64,000 nucleotides of DNA from Corynebacterium falsenii (GCA_001054945.1 JVKJ01000005.1:124001-188000); one strand, 5' to 3'. Numbered from the stretch's first letter, positions 53,582-63,730 are shown. The notes: generated by a model not told the origin, from the sequence alone. A program made the numbers and translations.

Positions 53582-53662
53582 TTTCCTTGGTGTCGGGGAT
53601 GATCCGCACCAATTCTCCCCCATGGGAAGCCGATCCCATAGAGGTATGGATGCGGAGGTCTC

Positions 53663-55480
53663 CTAGGAGGTGGGCTTGCTTTCCTTCTTTTCGCCCTCCG
53701 CCTTCTTCTTGGGCTTGAAGTCAATGCCCGATTCCTTACGCTGTGCCGCAGAGATCTCACCGGGGGCATCAGTCAGCGGATCGACTCCACCGCCGGACTT
53801 CGGGAAAGCGATCACATCGCGGATGGAATCAAACCCTCCGAGCAGGGACACAATGCGATCCCAGCCGAAGGCGATGCCACCGTGTGGCGGTGCACCGAAG
53901 GCAAAGGCGTCCAGGAGAAATCCGAACTTCTCGCGAGCTTCTTCTTCAGAGATGCCCATGACCTTGAACACCCGCTCTTGCACCTCGGGTTGGTGGATAC
54001 GAATGGAGCCGCCACCAATCTCGTTGCCGTTGCAGACAATGTCGTATGCGTAAGCCAGGGCAGACCCGGGATCCTGATCGAACGTATCCAGGAACTCCGG
54101 CTTTGGAGAGGTAAAGGCGTGGTGCACTGCAGTCCATGCTGAATGTCCGAGGGCGACATCACCGGAGGCAGTTGCATCGGCCGCGGGCTCGAAGAGCGGG
54201 GCGTCCACTACCCAGGTAAAGGCCCAATCCCCGTCCTTGATCAGTCCCAACTTCTCGGCGATCTCGCCGCGTGCCGCTCCCAGCAATGCGCGGGAGGACT
54301 TGGTGTCGCCTGCGGCGAAGAAGATGCAATCGCCTGGCTTCGCGCCCACGTGCTCGGCGATGCCCGCACGCTCCGCGTCGGTGATGTTCTTCGCTACGGG
54401 GCCAGACAGCTCGCCGTCCTCGCCCACGAGGATGTACGCCAACCCCTTGGCGCCTCGCTGCTTCGCCCAGTCTTGCCACGCATCCAATTGGCGGCGAGGC
54501 TGGTCCGCACCCCCATCCATCACGACAGCACCGACGTATTCGTTCTGGAACACGCGGAACGTCGTGTCTTTGAAGAAATCGGTGCATTCCACGATCTGGA
54601 TGTCGAACCGGAGATCGGGCTTGTCAGAACCGTAGAGGCGCATGGCATCCGCGTAGGTCATACGTGGGATCGGGGTTTTAATCTCGTAACCGATCTCAGC
54701 CCAGACAGCGGCCAGGATCTCCTCGGCCAGGCTAATAACATCCTCTTGGTCCACGAAACTCATCTCAACGTCCAGCTGAGTGAACTCCGGTTGGCGGTCC
54801 GCTCGGAAGTCCTCATCGCGGTAGCAGCGCGCAATCTGGTAGTAGCGCTCCATGCCGGCCACCATGAGCAGCTGCTTGAAGAGCTGCGGAGATTGTGGCA
54901 GGGCATAAAACGTTCCCGGCTTCAAACGCGCAGGCACGAGGAAGTCACGTGCCCCCTCTGGGGTGGAACGAGTAAGGGTGGGCGTCTCCACCTCCGTGAA
55001 ATCGTGCTTGCCGAGGACCCCGCGAGCCGCAGCGTTAACACGCGACCGCAGACGCAGTGCATCACCTTGGGTCGCGCGGCGAAGGTCGAGGTATCGGTAC
55101 TTCAACCGGGTTTCCTCGCCAACTTCTCCTGCGGAGGAAGGATCGTCGATCTGGAACGGCAAGGCTGCCGAGGCATTGAGCACTTCCAGGTCGGAGACAT
55201 TGACCTCGATGGCGCCCGAGGCGAGGTTCGGGTTCTCCGAGCCCTCTGGGCGAGGCTCCACCTTGCCCGTGACCTTCACGCAGAATTCGCTTCGCAGAGC
55301 ATGCGCGCGTTCAGCAACATCGGATTCGCGGAAGACGACCTGCGCCACACCGGAGCGATCGCGAAGGTCGATGAAGATCACACCACCGTGATCTCGCCGG
55401 CGACCGACCCAACCGGTCAGCGTTACTTCTTGGTCAATTTGTTCGGGGCGGAGTTCGCCCGCCAGATGCGTCCGCAGCAC
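53663..55480 (-). CDS. aspS: Aspartyl-tRNA synthetase (possibly non-discriminating, Asp/Asn)
   Basis: AspRS charges tRNA-Asp, and in some bacteria also tRNA-Asn. The GTG start ([12 protein letters not shown]) was chosen because it aligns with the family start and AGGGA lies about nine bases upstream; the frame extends 16 codons to ATG and TTG codons. The 605-residue product has the OB anticodon-binding domain with [11 protein letters not shown], the catalytic core ([30 protein letters not shown]) and the bacterial GAD insertion. H31 matches the residue linked to the non-discriminating form. A lysine-rich tail ends it. Confidence 0.95.
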   Translation of the reverse strand: MLRTHLAGELRPEQIDQEVTLTGWVGRRRDHGGVIFIDLRDRSGVAQVVFRESDVAERAHALRSEFCVKVTGKVEPRPEGSENPNLASGAIEVNVSDLEVLNASAALPFQIDDPSSAGEVGEETRLKYRYLDLRRATQGDALRLRSRVNAAARGVLGKHDFTEVETPTLTRSTPEGARDFLVPARLKPGTFYALPQSPQLFKQLLMVAGMERYYQIARCYRDEDFRADRQPEFTQLDVEMSFVDQEDVISLAEEILAAVWAEIGYEIKTPIPRMTYADAMRLYGSDKPDLRFDIQIVECTDFFKDTTFRVFQNEYVGAVVMDGGADQPRRQLDAWQDWAKQRGAKGLAYILVGEDGELSGPVAKNITDAERAGIAEHVGAKPGDCIFFAAGDTKSSRALLGAARGEIAEKLGLIKDGDWAFTWVVDAPLFEPAADATASGDVALGHSAWTAVHHAFTSPKPEFLDTFDQDPGSALAYAYDIVCNGNEIGGGSIRIHQPEVQERVFKVMGISEEEAREKFGFLLDAFAFGAPPHGGIAFGWDRIVSLLGGFDSIRDVIAFPKSGGGVDPLTDAPGEISAAQRKESGIDFKPKKKAEGEKKESKPTS

Positions 55481-55684
55481 GTCGCGAGTCCCTTCGAATG
55501 ACATCGAGTTGGCCAGTGAATTAGTCAAAATGAATCAGCAACTCAGCATAGTCGGTGCCCCTCAGCCACTTCCATGCAGGACCGTCCGGAGCCCCAAGCC
55601 AGCAGTTGGCAAAGGCAATGAACCTGAGCACAAACTGAAAAGACTTAACGCAAGAGAAGCTGTCAATATGGCACACTGAATTCC

Positions 55685-56623
55685 GTGACTTTCAACGAAA
55701 ACAGGGGCGGTGCGGGCGGACGAGCAAGCGGTGGCAGCGGAGGCGGTCTCGGCGGCGGTAGCTTCGGTGGTGGCGGTATGGGCGGCGGGGGCTGCGCCCC
55801 CATGCTGTTGGGCATGGTCCTGTCACGCTTCGGCTTGCCCGGAATCATCATCTTCGCCCTCATCATGTTTTTCCTCAACGGCGGTTTCGGAATGTTCAGC
55901 GGTGGCGGGGGCGGCAGCCACCAAGGCGCTCCCCACGAAGATAAGAACGCGCTATCTCACTGCAAAACCTGGCAAGACAACAACAAGTACGACGATTGCC
56001 GCATGCAGGCCACGGCAGCCTCACTGGACCAATTCTGGGAGCAGGCCCTGCCGGATGAACGCAATATCCAGTATGAAAAGCCCAAGGTGTTCATCGGTGG
56101 AGGCAAAATGAACACTGGTTGCGGTGCGGCTGATCCCTCCCAATCAGGCCCCTTCTATTGCCCCCAAGACCGTACCGTCTACCTGGCCACACCATTCTTT
56201 AAGCAACTGCGCGAAATGGGTGGTTCCGATGGTTCCTTCTCTCAGATGTACGTCATCGCCCACGAGTTCGGTCACCACATCCAAAATCAGGAAGGGACGA
56301 TCGGCTTATCGAACTACAACGACCCGGGCGAAGACTCGAACGCTGTGAAGATGGAGTTGCAAGCCGACTGCTACGCGGGACTGTGGGCCTCCCACGCCGA
56401 CAAGGGCCAGAATGCAATGCTGGATCCCATCTCCCAGGAGCAAGTCGATCAGGCTGTGAAGTCGGCACAGGCAATTGGCGATGATGCTATCCAGAAGAGC
56501 GCTGGCCAACAGGTCAACCCGGACAAGTGGACGCACGGCTCATCTGAGGAACGCGTCAACCACTTCTTGAAGGGCTACCAGGGTGGAACGATGGACAGCT
56601 GCAAGGAAAGCTTCAATCGTTAG
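55685..56623 (+). CDS. Membrane-anchored zinc metallopeptidase of the YpfJ family
   Basis: A putative neutral zinc metallopeptidase. The 312-residue product starts with a glycine-rich stretch (about 1-37), then a hydrophobic membrane segment (about 39-70), a second glycine-rich linker, and an extracytoplasmic peptidase domain. That domain has the zinc motif HEFGHH (H193-H198) and a downstream ELQAD segment with E224 as the probable third ligand. Cysteines C93, C105, C147 and C159 could form disulfides. The start is GTG without a clear ribosome site. It is divergent from aspS; substrate unknown. Confidence 0.88.
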   Translation: MTFNENRGGAGGRASGGSGGGLGGGSFGGGGMGGGGCAPMLLGMVLSRFGLPGIIIFALIMFFLNGGFGMFSGGGGGSHQGAPHEDKNALSHCKTWQDNNKYDDCRMQATAASLDQFWEQALPDERNIQYEKPKVFIGGGKMNTGCGAADPSQSGPFYCPQDRTVYLATPFFKQLREMGGSDGSFSQMYVIAHEFGHHIQNQEGTIGLSNYNDPGEDSNAVKMELQADCYAGLWASHADKGQNAMLDPISQEQVDQAVKSAQAIGDDAIQKSAGQQVNPDKWTHGSSEERVNHFLKGYQGGTMDSCKESFNR

Positions 56624-56650
56624 CTGATGTAGCCTCACCGCAAACGATTC

Positions 56651-56680
56651 AGGGCGGCCCCGTAATAACGGGGCCGCCCT
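56651..56680. terminator. Strong bidirectional terminator hairpin
   Basis: Perfect 13-base arms (AGGGCGGCCCCGT and ACGGGGCCGCCCT) flank a 4-base AATA loop, 27 bases after the metallopeptidase stop and 49 bases beyond the stop of the convergent nuclease gene. It is the best-formed terminator stem in the window and should serve both strands. Confidence 0.8.
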
Positions 56681-56729
56681 GGCGTCTCTAAGCGATGAAA
56701 CCTAGAGGAAAGCGCAACAGTGAAAGAAA

Positions 56730-59327
56730 CTAGGAGGAACGCCCCGAAAGGCTACCGAGCACCGAGCTTCCCGGAAGGGAACTGCCCAGACCCGGTTTCC
56801 CTGAACCTGGCTGCTCTGAACCCGGCTTCCCGGGCCCAGGCTGTCCCGGCTGCGCACCTGCGGGGTTGAAACCCACCTTGATCGGGTCGTGATCGGAGGA
56901 ACGGAATGGGTCCTCTGCGTAGAAATCGACCACGTTGTTGTTCCGGCGGGAATACTCGAAGGCCACCGATTCATCAGAATTGATGTCCCACACGTCCGCT
57001 CCGGTGATCCAGCCGAGCGCCGCCTTATTAGCCATGACGTGGTCCAGGGAGCCCTCACGTCCACCAAAGAGGTACGAGTTGCCCGCGTTGTACTTGGCTT
57101 CCACATTGGTGAAGCCGCCATCTTCAAGTGCGGTGACCGCATCCTCCTGAGCGTAGGAATTCAAGTCACCCAGGATGAATTGGGCTTTGTCCGCCCAATC
57201 CTTCTGCTCACCGATCCACTTCAGCAATTCGCGGGACATCGCTGCGCGCAGCCGCGCATTGTTACCCTGCCCGTCGCCGGTATCCGCATCCCCTCGAGCC
57301 ACTGATCCCTTGGACTTGTAGTGATTCAGCACGGCGACGAAGCTGTCTCCCCCGCCCGCGGGCTCGAATTCCTGAGCCAGCGGCTGGCGAGCGATCCCCG
57401 TGAAGGCTTCGTTGTCCACAATGCGAGATTCTCCGACCGGGCGAGCCTTATCGGGGTTGTAAATGAAGGCAGTCCGGATGAAGTCCTCTTGCGTTGGCAC
57501 CTGCTTCGGCGAGGGCACGAACTGCCAGTTCCCGCCCGCTGCGTTCAATGCGCTGACCAGGTTCTTCAGTGCAGCGTCGCGGTCCTCTCCGAACTTAGAG
57601 GAGTTTTCGATCTCCTCCAGCCCGAGCACGGAGACATCGAGGGAGTTGATGGCGGAAACGATCTTGGCCTGCTGATCGTGGAAGGCCTCCTGGGTGTAGG
57701 CCCCACGCGCATCGCAGTCCTTGGCGGTGACGGGGTGGCCGTCGCGGTCGTTGTAGGATCCGCACCCGTTGACATCTTGGCCGAGGTGAGTGAAGTAGTT
57801 CAACACGTTGAAGCTGGCGATGGAGTGGCTGCCGCCAACCTCCTGTGGCCCCTTGGCCTCGGCGGGACGCGAATCCTCCCATCCGATCGGGAGCTCGTCC
57901 CGGGACATGTCGCCCGTGACCTGCCCGGTCGGCTGGAGAGTCCAATTATCAAAGTTGTAGGCCAGCACCGTCGGTTGCTGGAAATGCACGTGATCCCCCG
58001 CACGGAGGCTGCGGATCCCCTCCGCCGTGCTCAAGTACGGCTGCGGGGTGGATTGCCCTTCCTTGCTGCGCTGAATGTTGGTGCTGGCTCCGTCGTCCAG
58101 ACCGATCACCCGCCGCTGATTTTCCTTCTCGTAGGCGATGGCCTCCGCGCCGGGGCGCACCTTTTGCGTGGATTGGTAGAGAGGCTCCTCGCCTTCCACC
58201 AAGGACATGCTTCCGTAGGTGGTCAGGGGGTAATTGTCCGTCACGGTGTAGGTCGCCGTGGGCTGGAACATCATGCCTTCGTTGGCTTCCCGCTGCTCGG
58301 GGTCCGTGGGGATGGAATCCGGGATCGGGGTCGCTTTCGGTCCGCAGGCCTTGTCTGCTTCTGCTCCACTGAGCACCTGGGTGGACTGAGACGAGATTTG
58401 AGTAGCTTCGTAGTGTTCGCCCACGGTCCCCGTGACGGCTACGCAGTCGCCGACCTTCGCGGGTTGCTGTCGCCCGGAGTAGACAAACACGCCTCGGGAG
58501 GCTTCACCCGGCTTCCGCAGCTCGCCGGGGCCACCCATCTGAATGTAGAAGCCTTGAAGGCCACCTTTCGGGTAGGAGGCGGTCACCCATCCGTGAGTTT
58601 GGACTCGCTTGCCGTCCAGAGGGCTCGTCGCGCCGGTTCCCTGAATGTCCTCGATGGTGGCCGCGTCCCCGTCCTCACCAGGCGCGGGCTGCTCGACACC
58701 TGGGGTGTCTTCGCCCCCGAGGGCATCCCCTTTCGAGTATCGCGGGCTGGGTGCTCCCACCCGAAAGTCGGCGCCGTTGTCGTCCGTATCCACGCCCTTA
58801 TCCGCGCGGGATGCGGAGGTCGTCGCGCTCACCGTAGGCCCCGGGGTCCCCTCGAAGTTTTGGACGCCACCGAATCCCGCCAGGTCCACCGCGGCGGAGT
58901 GTGAGGTCCAGGGTGTCGTGGACTCCGTCAGCACGACACTGCCCGCTGTCCCTCCCATCGCGAGCTGGTCATTGGTGATGTCGGCGGCGAAGTCTTTGGT
59001 GCCGCCATTGCCTTTCGCGCCCTTAACCAGGAGGTATCCGCCCGGCTCGATAACTCCCTTAAGCGGCGTGATCGCAGTTCCTGTGGTGGCCTTGGCGGCC
59101 AGATACTGCACAGACCAGCCGTCGACGGAAATGGGATGATCGGTCGGGTTGTACAGCTCCACAAAGTCCGAGGTCAGCTCGGCGCCCTTATTGCCGCCAC
59201 CTCCGTAAAACTCATTGATGACGATGGAGGTGCCTTTTGCGTCGGCGGAGGCGGGTACCGAAGTCAACGTGGTGGCCAGTGCTGCTGTGACGCCGATAGC
59301 GAGGCTTATTCGACCGGGGATGTTCAT
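56730..59327 (-). CDS. Secreted multidomain nuclease (ExeM/NucH-like)
   Basis: An extracellular endonuclease. The 865-residue product has a Sec signal peptide (1-28, cleavage after ASA) and a lamin-tail (LTD) domain (about 32-165, INEFYGGGGNKGAE). An OB-like domain follows (about 225-330), then an endonuclease/exonuclease/phosphatase domain (about 500-810). The active-site segments are SFNVLNYF, GLEEIEN, LNHYKSKG, GDLNSY and SSDHDP. The C-terminus is a Pro/Gly-rich tail with no LPxTG motif, so it is probably released. It follows ushA; together they would degrade external DNA to nucleosides and phosphate. Confidence 0.9.
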   Translation of the reverse strand: MNIPGRISLAIGVTAALATTLTSVPASADAKGTSIVINEFYGGGGNKGAELTSDFVELYNPTDHPISVDGWSVQYLAAKATTGTAITPLKGVIEPGGYLLVKGAKGNGGTKDFAADITNDQLAMGGTAGSVVLTESTTPWTSHSAAVDLAGFGGVQNFEGTPGPTVSATTSASRADKGVDTDDNGADFRVGAPSPRYSKGDALGGEDTPGVEQPAPGEDGDAATIEDIQGTGATSPLDGKRVQTHGWVTASYPKGGLQGFYIQMGGPGELRKPGEASRGVFVYSGRQQPAKVGDCVAVTGTVGEHYEATQISSQSTQVLSGAEADKACGPKATPIPDSIPTDPEQREANEGMMFQPTATYTVTDNYPLTTYGSMSLVEGEEPLYQSTQKVRPGAEAIAYEKENQRRVIGLDDGASTNIQRSKEGQSTPQPYLSTAEGIRSLRAGDHVHFQQPTVLAYNFDNWTLQPTGQVTGDMSRDELPIGWEDSRPAEAKGPQEVGGSHSIASFNVLNYFTHLGQDVNGCGSYNDRDGHPVTAKDCDARGAYTQEAFHDQQAKIVSAINSLDVSVLGLEEIENSSKFGEDRDAALKNLVSALNAAGGNWQFVPSPKQVPTQEDFIRTAFIYNPDKARPVGESRIVDNEAFTGIARQPLAQEFEPAGGGDSFVAVLNHYKSKGSVARGDADTGDGQGNNARLRAAMSRELLKWIGEQKDWADKAQFILGDLNSYAQEDAVTALEDGGFTNVEAKYNAGNSYLFGGREGSLDHVMANKAALGWITGADVWDINSDESVAFEYSRRNNNVVDFYAEDPFRSSDHDPIKVGFNPAGAQPGQPGPGKPGSEQPGSGKPGLGSSLPGSSVLGSLSGRSS

Positions 59328-59348
59328 GTTTTATGCATGCTTTCTGCT

Positions 59349-59370
59349 CCGACCGGTAATCACCGGCCGG
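59349..59370 (-). terminator. Hairpin between ushA and the nuclease gene
   Basis: Arms CCGACCGGT and ACCGGCCGG pair over nine positions with one mismatch around a 4-base loop, 30 bases after the ushA stop. No T-run follows on the minus strand. It may end or stabilise the ushA transcript, or reduce read-through into the nuclease gene. Confidence 0.45.
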
Positions 59371-59400
59371 AACGATCGTGGGATGTGGAAGGAGGAAGGC

Positions 59401-61407
59401 TTAGTTGCTGGAACCCACCAGGCGCTGAGCCCAGGTGATGATGTTGCCGATGAAGGCGGATACACCGGAGAAGAACCGCTTCAGCATCTCCAAGAAAGGA
59501 TTGGTCGAGCCTGGCTGGGTCGGCTGCTCGGCTTCGCCTCCCGCGATGGGCAACTCCATGGTGGTGCCGTTGTCCGCGTCAATCTTCAAGGTGGTGGCGT
59601 TCTGCGGCACGGTCAGGGACACCTCGGCCTGGCCGGTCTCGTTGTGGTTCTTGGTGACCGTGTTATCCACCTTGGCGGTCTGCGTCTGGTCTCCCAAGGA
59701 GACGGTGACGTTGTTCGCCTTCTGCTCGCCCGCGGTATAAGACAGGGAGGACAGCTTGACCTTAATGGTGGAGCCCGGCACCAGCTTGCCGTCCTGAGCG
59801 CCGTCAATGTGGACGCCTACGGAGGTCTGGTTCCCGCGTGGCTTGAGGTCCTTGACCGAGTTCAGATAAGCATTGAACGCGTCGACGTCCATGATGCCGG
59901 AATCTTCGGTCTTGTTGGATCCTGTTTTGGTGCCAAAGCCCGTGAAATCATCGCCTTCGTTGAGCAGGAAGGTATTGCCTGCCACCCGGTAATGCTTGGC
60001 CGGGTCAACTGGCTCGCCATTAATGGTGATGTGGTTGATGCGCTTCCCCTGCTCGGCATGGGGGTCGTAGGAGTATTGCACATTGTCGCTGAAGCCCAAT
60101 GCGAGCATCTCCCGCTCGCCCTGCCTCCACTGCTCTTCCAGCACCTGCTTGAGCTGTTCGCCCGTAATCTCTGCCACCCCGAGTGAATTGCCGAATGGCT
60201 GGACGGCATATGCCTGACCAAAGGTGACATCGCCGGCGGGAAGGTCTGCGCGAACTCCGCCCGGGTTCATCACTCCGATGTCGGCATTCATGGATGCCAT
60301 CTTGTTGGCGCCATACAGAGCCACGTCACCGAGCAAGGAGTTGAGCGAAGATTCGGTGCCACGGTTGCTCCCCGTATCTGTACCTTCGCCGTTCGTCCCG
60401 CGGGAAAACTCGGAATCGGTGTGGGCCACAACCTTCTCGCCCTCGATCTTGGAGGCTTCCTCGGCCGCGGTGACGATCTTGGCTACCTGTGGATCTGGGG
60501 TCTCGCCACAGGAGTCCCAGATTTCCTTTGCGGTGTGGTTGGACGGCTTGACCGATTCCACCTTGTGGGTTGCCTTGTTGTAGGAGATGTCCAGATCTCC
60601 CAGCAGCTTGCCGTATTCACCGGGCTGCACGACTGCGGGGTGGCCTTCGGCGGATTGCTCCTGGTGGGTGTGCCCCGCCACTACGGCGTCTACATCGGAG
60701 CTAAAGCCCTCAGAGGTCACGCCCTCGTGTACCAGGCCGACGACCACGTCTGCTTTGCCTTCGGACTTGAGTTTGGCTGCCTCTTCATTGGCCTTCTTGA
60801 CCGGGTCCGTGAACTTCAGGCCCGCAGTCCCGTCGGCAGCCACGAGCGACGGGGTGGTCTCCGTGACAGTGCCCACGAAGCCGACCTTGACTCCATTGAT
60901 GTCCTGAACATGAGTTGCGCCGAGGTCTGAACCCTCCACGTTGGCGCCGAGGTAGGGGAACTTCGCTTCCTTGGTTCCGTCGATGCCGACCCGGTTCTTC
61001 AGATCATCGTATCCCTTGTCGAACTCGTGGTTGCCCACCGCGGACACTTCGAGCTTCATCTCGTTGAGAGCCTGCAGGGTGGGCTTGTCCTTGAGGATGG
61101 AAGAGACAAAGGGAGAGCCGCCGATGTTGTCTCCAGCAGATACGAAGGTGGTGTTCGGGTTCGCCTGTCGTTCCTTGTTGACGAAGCAGGCCAGCGCTGC
61201 GGCCCCCGGCTCGGTCACTTGATCCCCTTGCTTGGCCACGGAAATGTGCCCGTGGAAGTCAGTGACAGCGAGGACATTCAAGTCGACGACGTCACCGTCG
61301 GCTGCCGTGGCGGGTGCGAAGCTGCTCGCGAAGACCGTAGTGGGAATGATAGCGAGCGACAGCGCGGAGCGGGACGCAATTCGGCGCGTCCGGGAAGACA
61401 AGGACAT
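59401..61407 (-). CDS. ushA: Secreted UDP-sugar hydrolase / 5'-nucleotidase
   Basis: UshA-type enzymes hydrolyse extracellular nucleotides and UDP-sugars. The ATG at MSLSSRTRRIAS has AAGGAG upstream and a signal peptide (about 1-35, ending PATAA); the frame extends 68 unrelated codons. The 668-residue product has a metallophosphatase domain (VTDFHGHI, GDNIGG, GNHEFD, GHTHQE) and a 5'-nucleotidase C-terminal domain (MNPGGVRADL, YRVAGNTFLLNEGDDF). A beta-rich region follows at about 550-635. The last 30 residues form an amphipathic segment with no sorting signal. It precedes the nuclease gene. Confidence 0.93.
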   Translation of the reverse strand: MSLSSRTRRIASRSALSLAIIPTTVFASSFAPATAADGDVVDLNVLAVTDFHGHISVAKQGDQVTEPGAAALACFVNKERQANPNTTFVSAGDNIGGSPFVSSILKDKPTLQALNEMKLEVSAVGNHEFDKGYDDLKNRVGIDGTKEAKFPYLGANVEGSDLGATHVQDINGVKVGFVGTVTETTPSLVAADGTAGLKFTDPVKKANEEAAKLKSEGKADVVVGLVHEGVTSEGFSSDVDAVVAGHTHQEQSAEGHPAVVQPGEYGKLLGDLDISYNKATHKVESVKPSNHTAKEIWDSCGETPDPQVAKIVTAAEEASKIEGEKVVAHTDSEFSRGTNGEGTDTGSNRGTESSLNSLLGDVALYGANKMASMNADIGVMNPGGVRADLPAGDVTFGQAYAVQPFGNSLGVAEITGEQLKQVLEEQWRQGEREMLALGFSDNVQYSYDPHAEQGKRINHITINGEPVDPAKHYRVAGNTFLLNEGDDFTGFGTKTGSNKTEDSGIMDVDAFNAYLNSVKDLKPRGNQTSVGVHIDGAQDGKLVPGSTIKVKLSSLSYTAGEQKANNVTVSLGDQTQTAKVDNTVTKNHNETGQAEVSLTVPQNATTLKIDADNGTTMELPIAGGEAEQPTQPGSTNPFLEMLKRFFSGVSAFIGNIITWAQRLVGSSN

Positions 61408-61615
61408 AAGGGCGGCTCCTTGGGATCGTGGGTTGAACTCGTGCGCCCCAAAATCGTGGGGCAGGTTCCTGGTGTGGACCGTTCTTTGTTTGGACCAAGG
61501 AAAAGTGAACCACTTTCGCCGCCCATTCACAGGACAACCCAAGTTGACGACCTGCGGGTTTAACAATTCGCCATCAGCATTTTGCCCGCAGTTAAGGTTG
61601 CTCACCCCCACGTGG

Positions 61616-61631
61616 TGTGACAGTTGTCAAT
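61616..61631. promoter_or_regulatory. GlxR/CRP-like half-conserved palindrome upstream of ushA
   Basis: TGTGA-CAGTTG-TCAAT matches the corynebacterial GlxR (cAMP receptor-type) consensus TGTGA-N6-TCACA at 8 of 10 informative positions. It lies about 210 bases before the ushA start, in the gap after hisS. The second half-site is imperfect, so binding is only a possibility. Confidence 0.35.
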
Positions 61632-61651
61632 TAGTGAGAAACCACGTCACG

Positions 61652-62956
61652 TCACCCGCGCTCATCAAGCCGTCGCTGCAGTTCGGTCACGACAGACCCA
61701 ATGGACACCTCCTCCTGGGATGCAGCCGAGAGGTCCTTCACGGCGACCTGTCCCGACTCCAGCTCCTGCTCGCCGAGCACAAGGGCATACAAAGCTCCAG
61801 CACGATTGGCGGACTTCATCGCACCCTTGAGCCCGCGTCCGCCATAGGACATATCCGCACCGATGCCGGCCGACCTGAGCTCGTTCACCAGCCTCACCAT
61901 GGTCTGTTTGGCGTCCTCCCCCAATGCAACCCCATATACGTCCACGCGGCGGCCTGTGCCCACGGTGACCCCTTCGGCCTCTAGGGCCAAGAGCGCCCGG
62001 TCGACCCCGAGCCCAAACCCAATCCCCGACAAGTCCTGTCCACCCAGCTGCGCCATGAGTCCGTCATAGCGCCCGCCACCACCGATTCCTGACTGCGCTC
62101 CCAGGCCGTCATGGACGAATTCGAAGCATGTCTTGGTGTAGTAATCCAACCCGCGAACCATGCGCGGATTGATGGTGTACTCCACGCCCATGTCCTGCAG
62201 ATGCCCGGTCACGGCCTCGAAGTGTGCCCGCGAGGCATCGGACAGGTGGTCCAGCATCAACGGCGCCTCTGCCAGCATCTCCTGCATCTCCGGGCGCTTA
62301 TCATCCAGCACACGCAGGGGGTTGAGCTCCGCGCGTCGCTGCGTGTCCTCATCCAGTGGCAGACCACGAAGGAACTCCTGCAACTTCGCGCGATACTGGG
62401 GGCGGTCGGAGCTATCGCCCAGAGAGGTTAGTTCCAGCCGAAAGCCCGTCAGCCCAATAGAACGGAAGCACCGATCTGCCAGTGCGATCACCTCTGCATC
62501 CAGGGCAGGGTCGTCCACGCCGATGGCCTCCACACCCACCTGTTGCAACTGGCGGTAACGACCCGCCTGCGGCCGCTCGTAGCGGAAAAAGGGGCCGTTA
62601 TAGACCAACTTCGCTGGGAGTTGCCCGCGATCCAGGTGGTGCTGAATGCACGCACGCATGACTCCCGCAGTTCCCTCCGGGCGCAATGTGACCGAGCGCC
62701 CGCCTCGATCCTCAAAGGTGTACATCTCCTTGCTCACCACGTCCGTGGATTCACCCACCCCTCGGGCGAACAGCGCTGTCTCTTCAAAAATCGGGAGCTC
62801 AATGTGCTCGTACCCCGCATTGTGGGCGGCCGTGGTGAAGGCATCCTTGACTGCCTTGAGTTCCGCCGACTGCGGGGGAAAGTAATCGGGAATCCCTTTG
62901 GGAGCGCTCAGGGAACGGAAGTTCTGGTGCTTGTCGCTGCTGGAGGAGGTAGTCAC
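61652..62956 (-). CDS. hisS: Histidyl-tRNA synthetase
   Basis: HisRS charges tRNA-His. The 434-residue class II enzyme has the N-terminal KGIPDYFP segment, motif 1 around [26 protein letters not shown] (near residue 95), motif 2 [19 protein letters not shown], the histidine-binding [12 protein letters not shown] and [17 protein letters not shown], and a C-terminal anticodon-binding domain. The start is GTG with no strong ribosome site. It lies 54 bases after the MBL-fold hydrolase gene in the same direction. Confidence 0.97.
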   Translation of the reverse strand: MTTSSSSDKHQNFRSLSAPKGIPDYFPPQSAELKAVKDAFTTAAHNAGYEHIELPIFEETALFARGVGESTDVVSKEMYTFEDRGGRSVTLRPEGTAGVMRACIQHHLDRGQLPAKLVYNGPFFRYERPQAGRYRQLQQVGVEAIGVDDPALDAEVIALADRCFRSIGLTGFRLELTSLGDSSDRPQYRAKLQEFLRGLPLDEDTQRRAELNPLRVLDDKRPEMQEMLAEAPLMLDHLSDASRAHFEAVTGHLQDMGVEYTINPRMVRGLDYYTKTCFEFVHDGLGAQSGIGGGGRYDGLMAQLGGQDLSGIGFGLGVDRALLALEAEGVTVGTGRRVDVYGVALGEDAKQTMVRLVNELRSAGIGADMSYGGRGLKGAMKSANRAGALYALVLGEQELESGQVAVKDLSAASQEEVSIGSVVTELQRRLDERG

Positions 62957-63010
62957 AGTCGTTCAGCTTATCGAGTCCCAGGGTCGCACCGCACAGCACC
63001 CCGCGCGCGG

Positions 63011-63730
63011 TTAGTTCACCGCATGGAGGAAGGGGTTGGACGCCTCTTCGTGCCCAATTGTGGTCTGGGGGCCGTGTCCGGGAAGAACCGTGTCCTGGTG
63101 ATCGAAGAGTTGGGTGATTCGTGAAAGAGAGGTCATCATGTCCTGCGGGTTGGAAAGTGGAAGGTCTGTGCGCCCCACTCCCCCGCGGAAAAGAACGTCG
63201 CCGCCCACGATGAGCCCGGGGATTCGGTACATTACGGAGCCTGGGCTGTGGCCGGGCATGTGGTGAATCTCGAACGAGATGCCCGCAATATCCACGTGAG
63301 GGAGACCTTTGCCAGGTCCTGAGGTCGCCTCTGTCATCGGAAGATCCCGCAGGTCGCCGATGGGGCTCATCTGGTCCACCGCGAAAATCTGGTCCAGTCC
63401 GACCGGGAGAATGGAGGGATCGACAACCATTCCTCGGTCGGCGGCGTGGACAAAGACAGGCACTTCAAACCGGGCGGCATCCCGCATGTGATCGATGTGC
63501 CCATGGGTCAGCACGATCTTTTCAACTGCGAAGTCCCTTTCCTGGGCGGCGCGCGTCATCGCGTCGAAAGCCCCGTGGCCGGGGTCAATCACGGTAGCGG
63601 GCGCGGGCTTTCCCGCGTGATCCTGAGACCTGTCGATCAACACGTAGCAGTTGGTGTCCAGTGCCCCAGTGGAAAATACAAACATGTCCACGTGCGACGG
63701 GAGTCCGGAATTACTTGGAGCAGAAGTCAT
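63011..63730 (-). CDS. MBL-fold metallo-hydrolase (glyoxalase II-like)
   Basis: A metallo-beta-lactamase-fold hydrolase of the hydroxyacylglutathione hydrolase-like group common next to hisS in Actinobacteria. From the ATG at MTSAPSNSGLPS the product is 240 residues. Metal ligands are H76, H78, D80 and H81 in THGHIDH, HHMPGHSPGS near residue 165, GGDVLF near residue 185 and the LPGHGPQT segment near residue 220. The substrate is unknown; actinobacteria lack glutathione, so a thioester of another thiol or an unrelated ester is more likely. Confidence 0.88.
   Translation of the reverse strand: MTSAPSNSGLPSHVDMFVFSTGALDTNCYVLIDRSQDHAGKPAPATVIDPGHGAFDAMTRAAQERDFAVEKIVLTHGHIDHMRDAARFEVPVFVHAADRGMVVDPSILPVGLDQIFAVDQMSPIGDLRDLPMTEATSGPGKGLPHVDIAGISFEIHHMPGHSPGSVMYRIPGLIVGGDVLFRGGVGRTDLPLSNPQDMMTSLSRITQLFDHQDTVLPGHGPQTTIGHEEASNPFLHAVN

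Noticed and set aside
57463..57775. Possible mobile element at the nuclease-5'-nucleotidase module
   Set aside because: No transposase, integrase, direct repeats or tRNA gene was seen on either side; the pair may be accessory but shows no transfer machinery.
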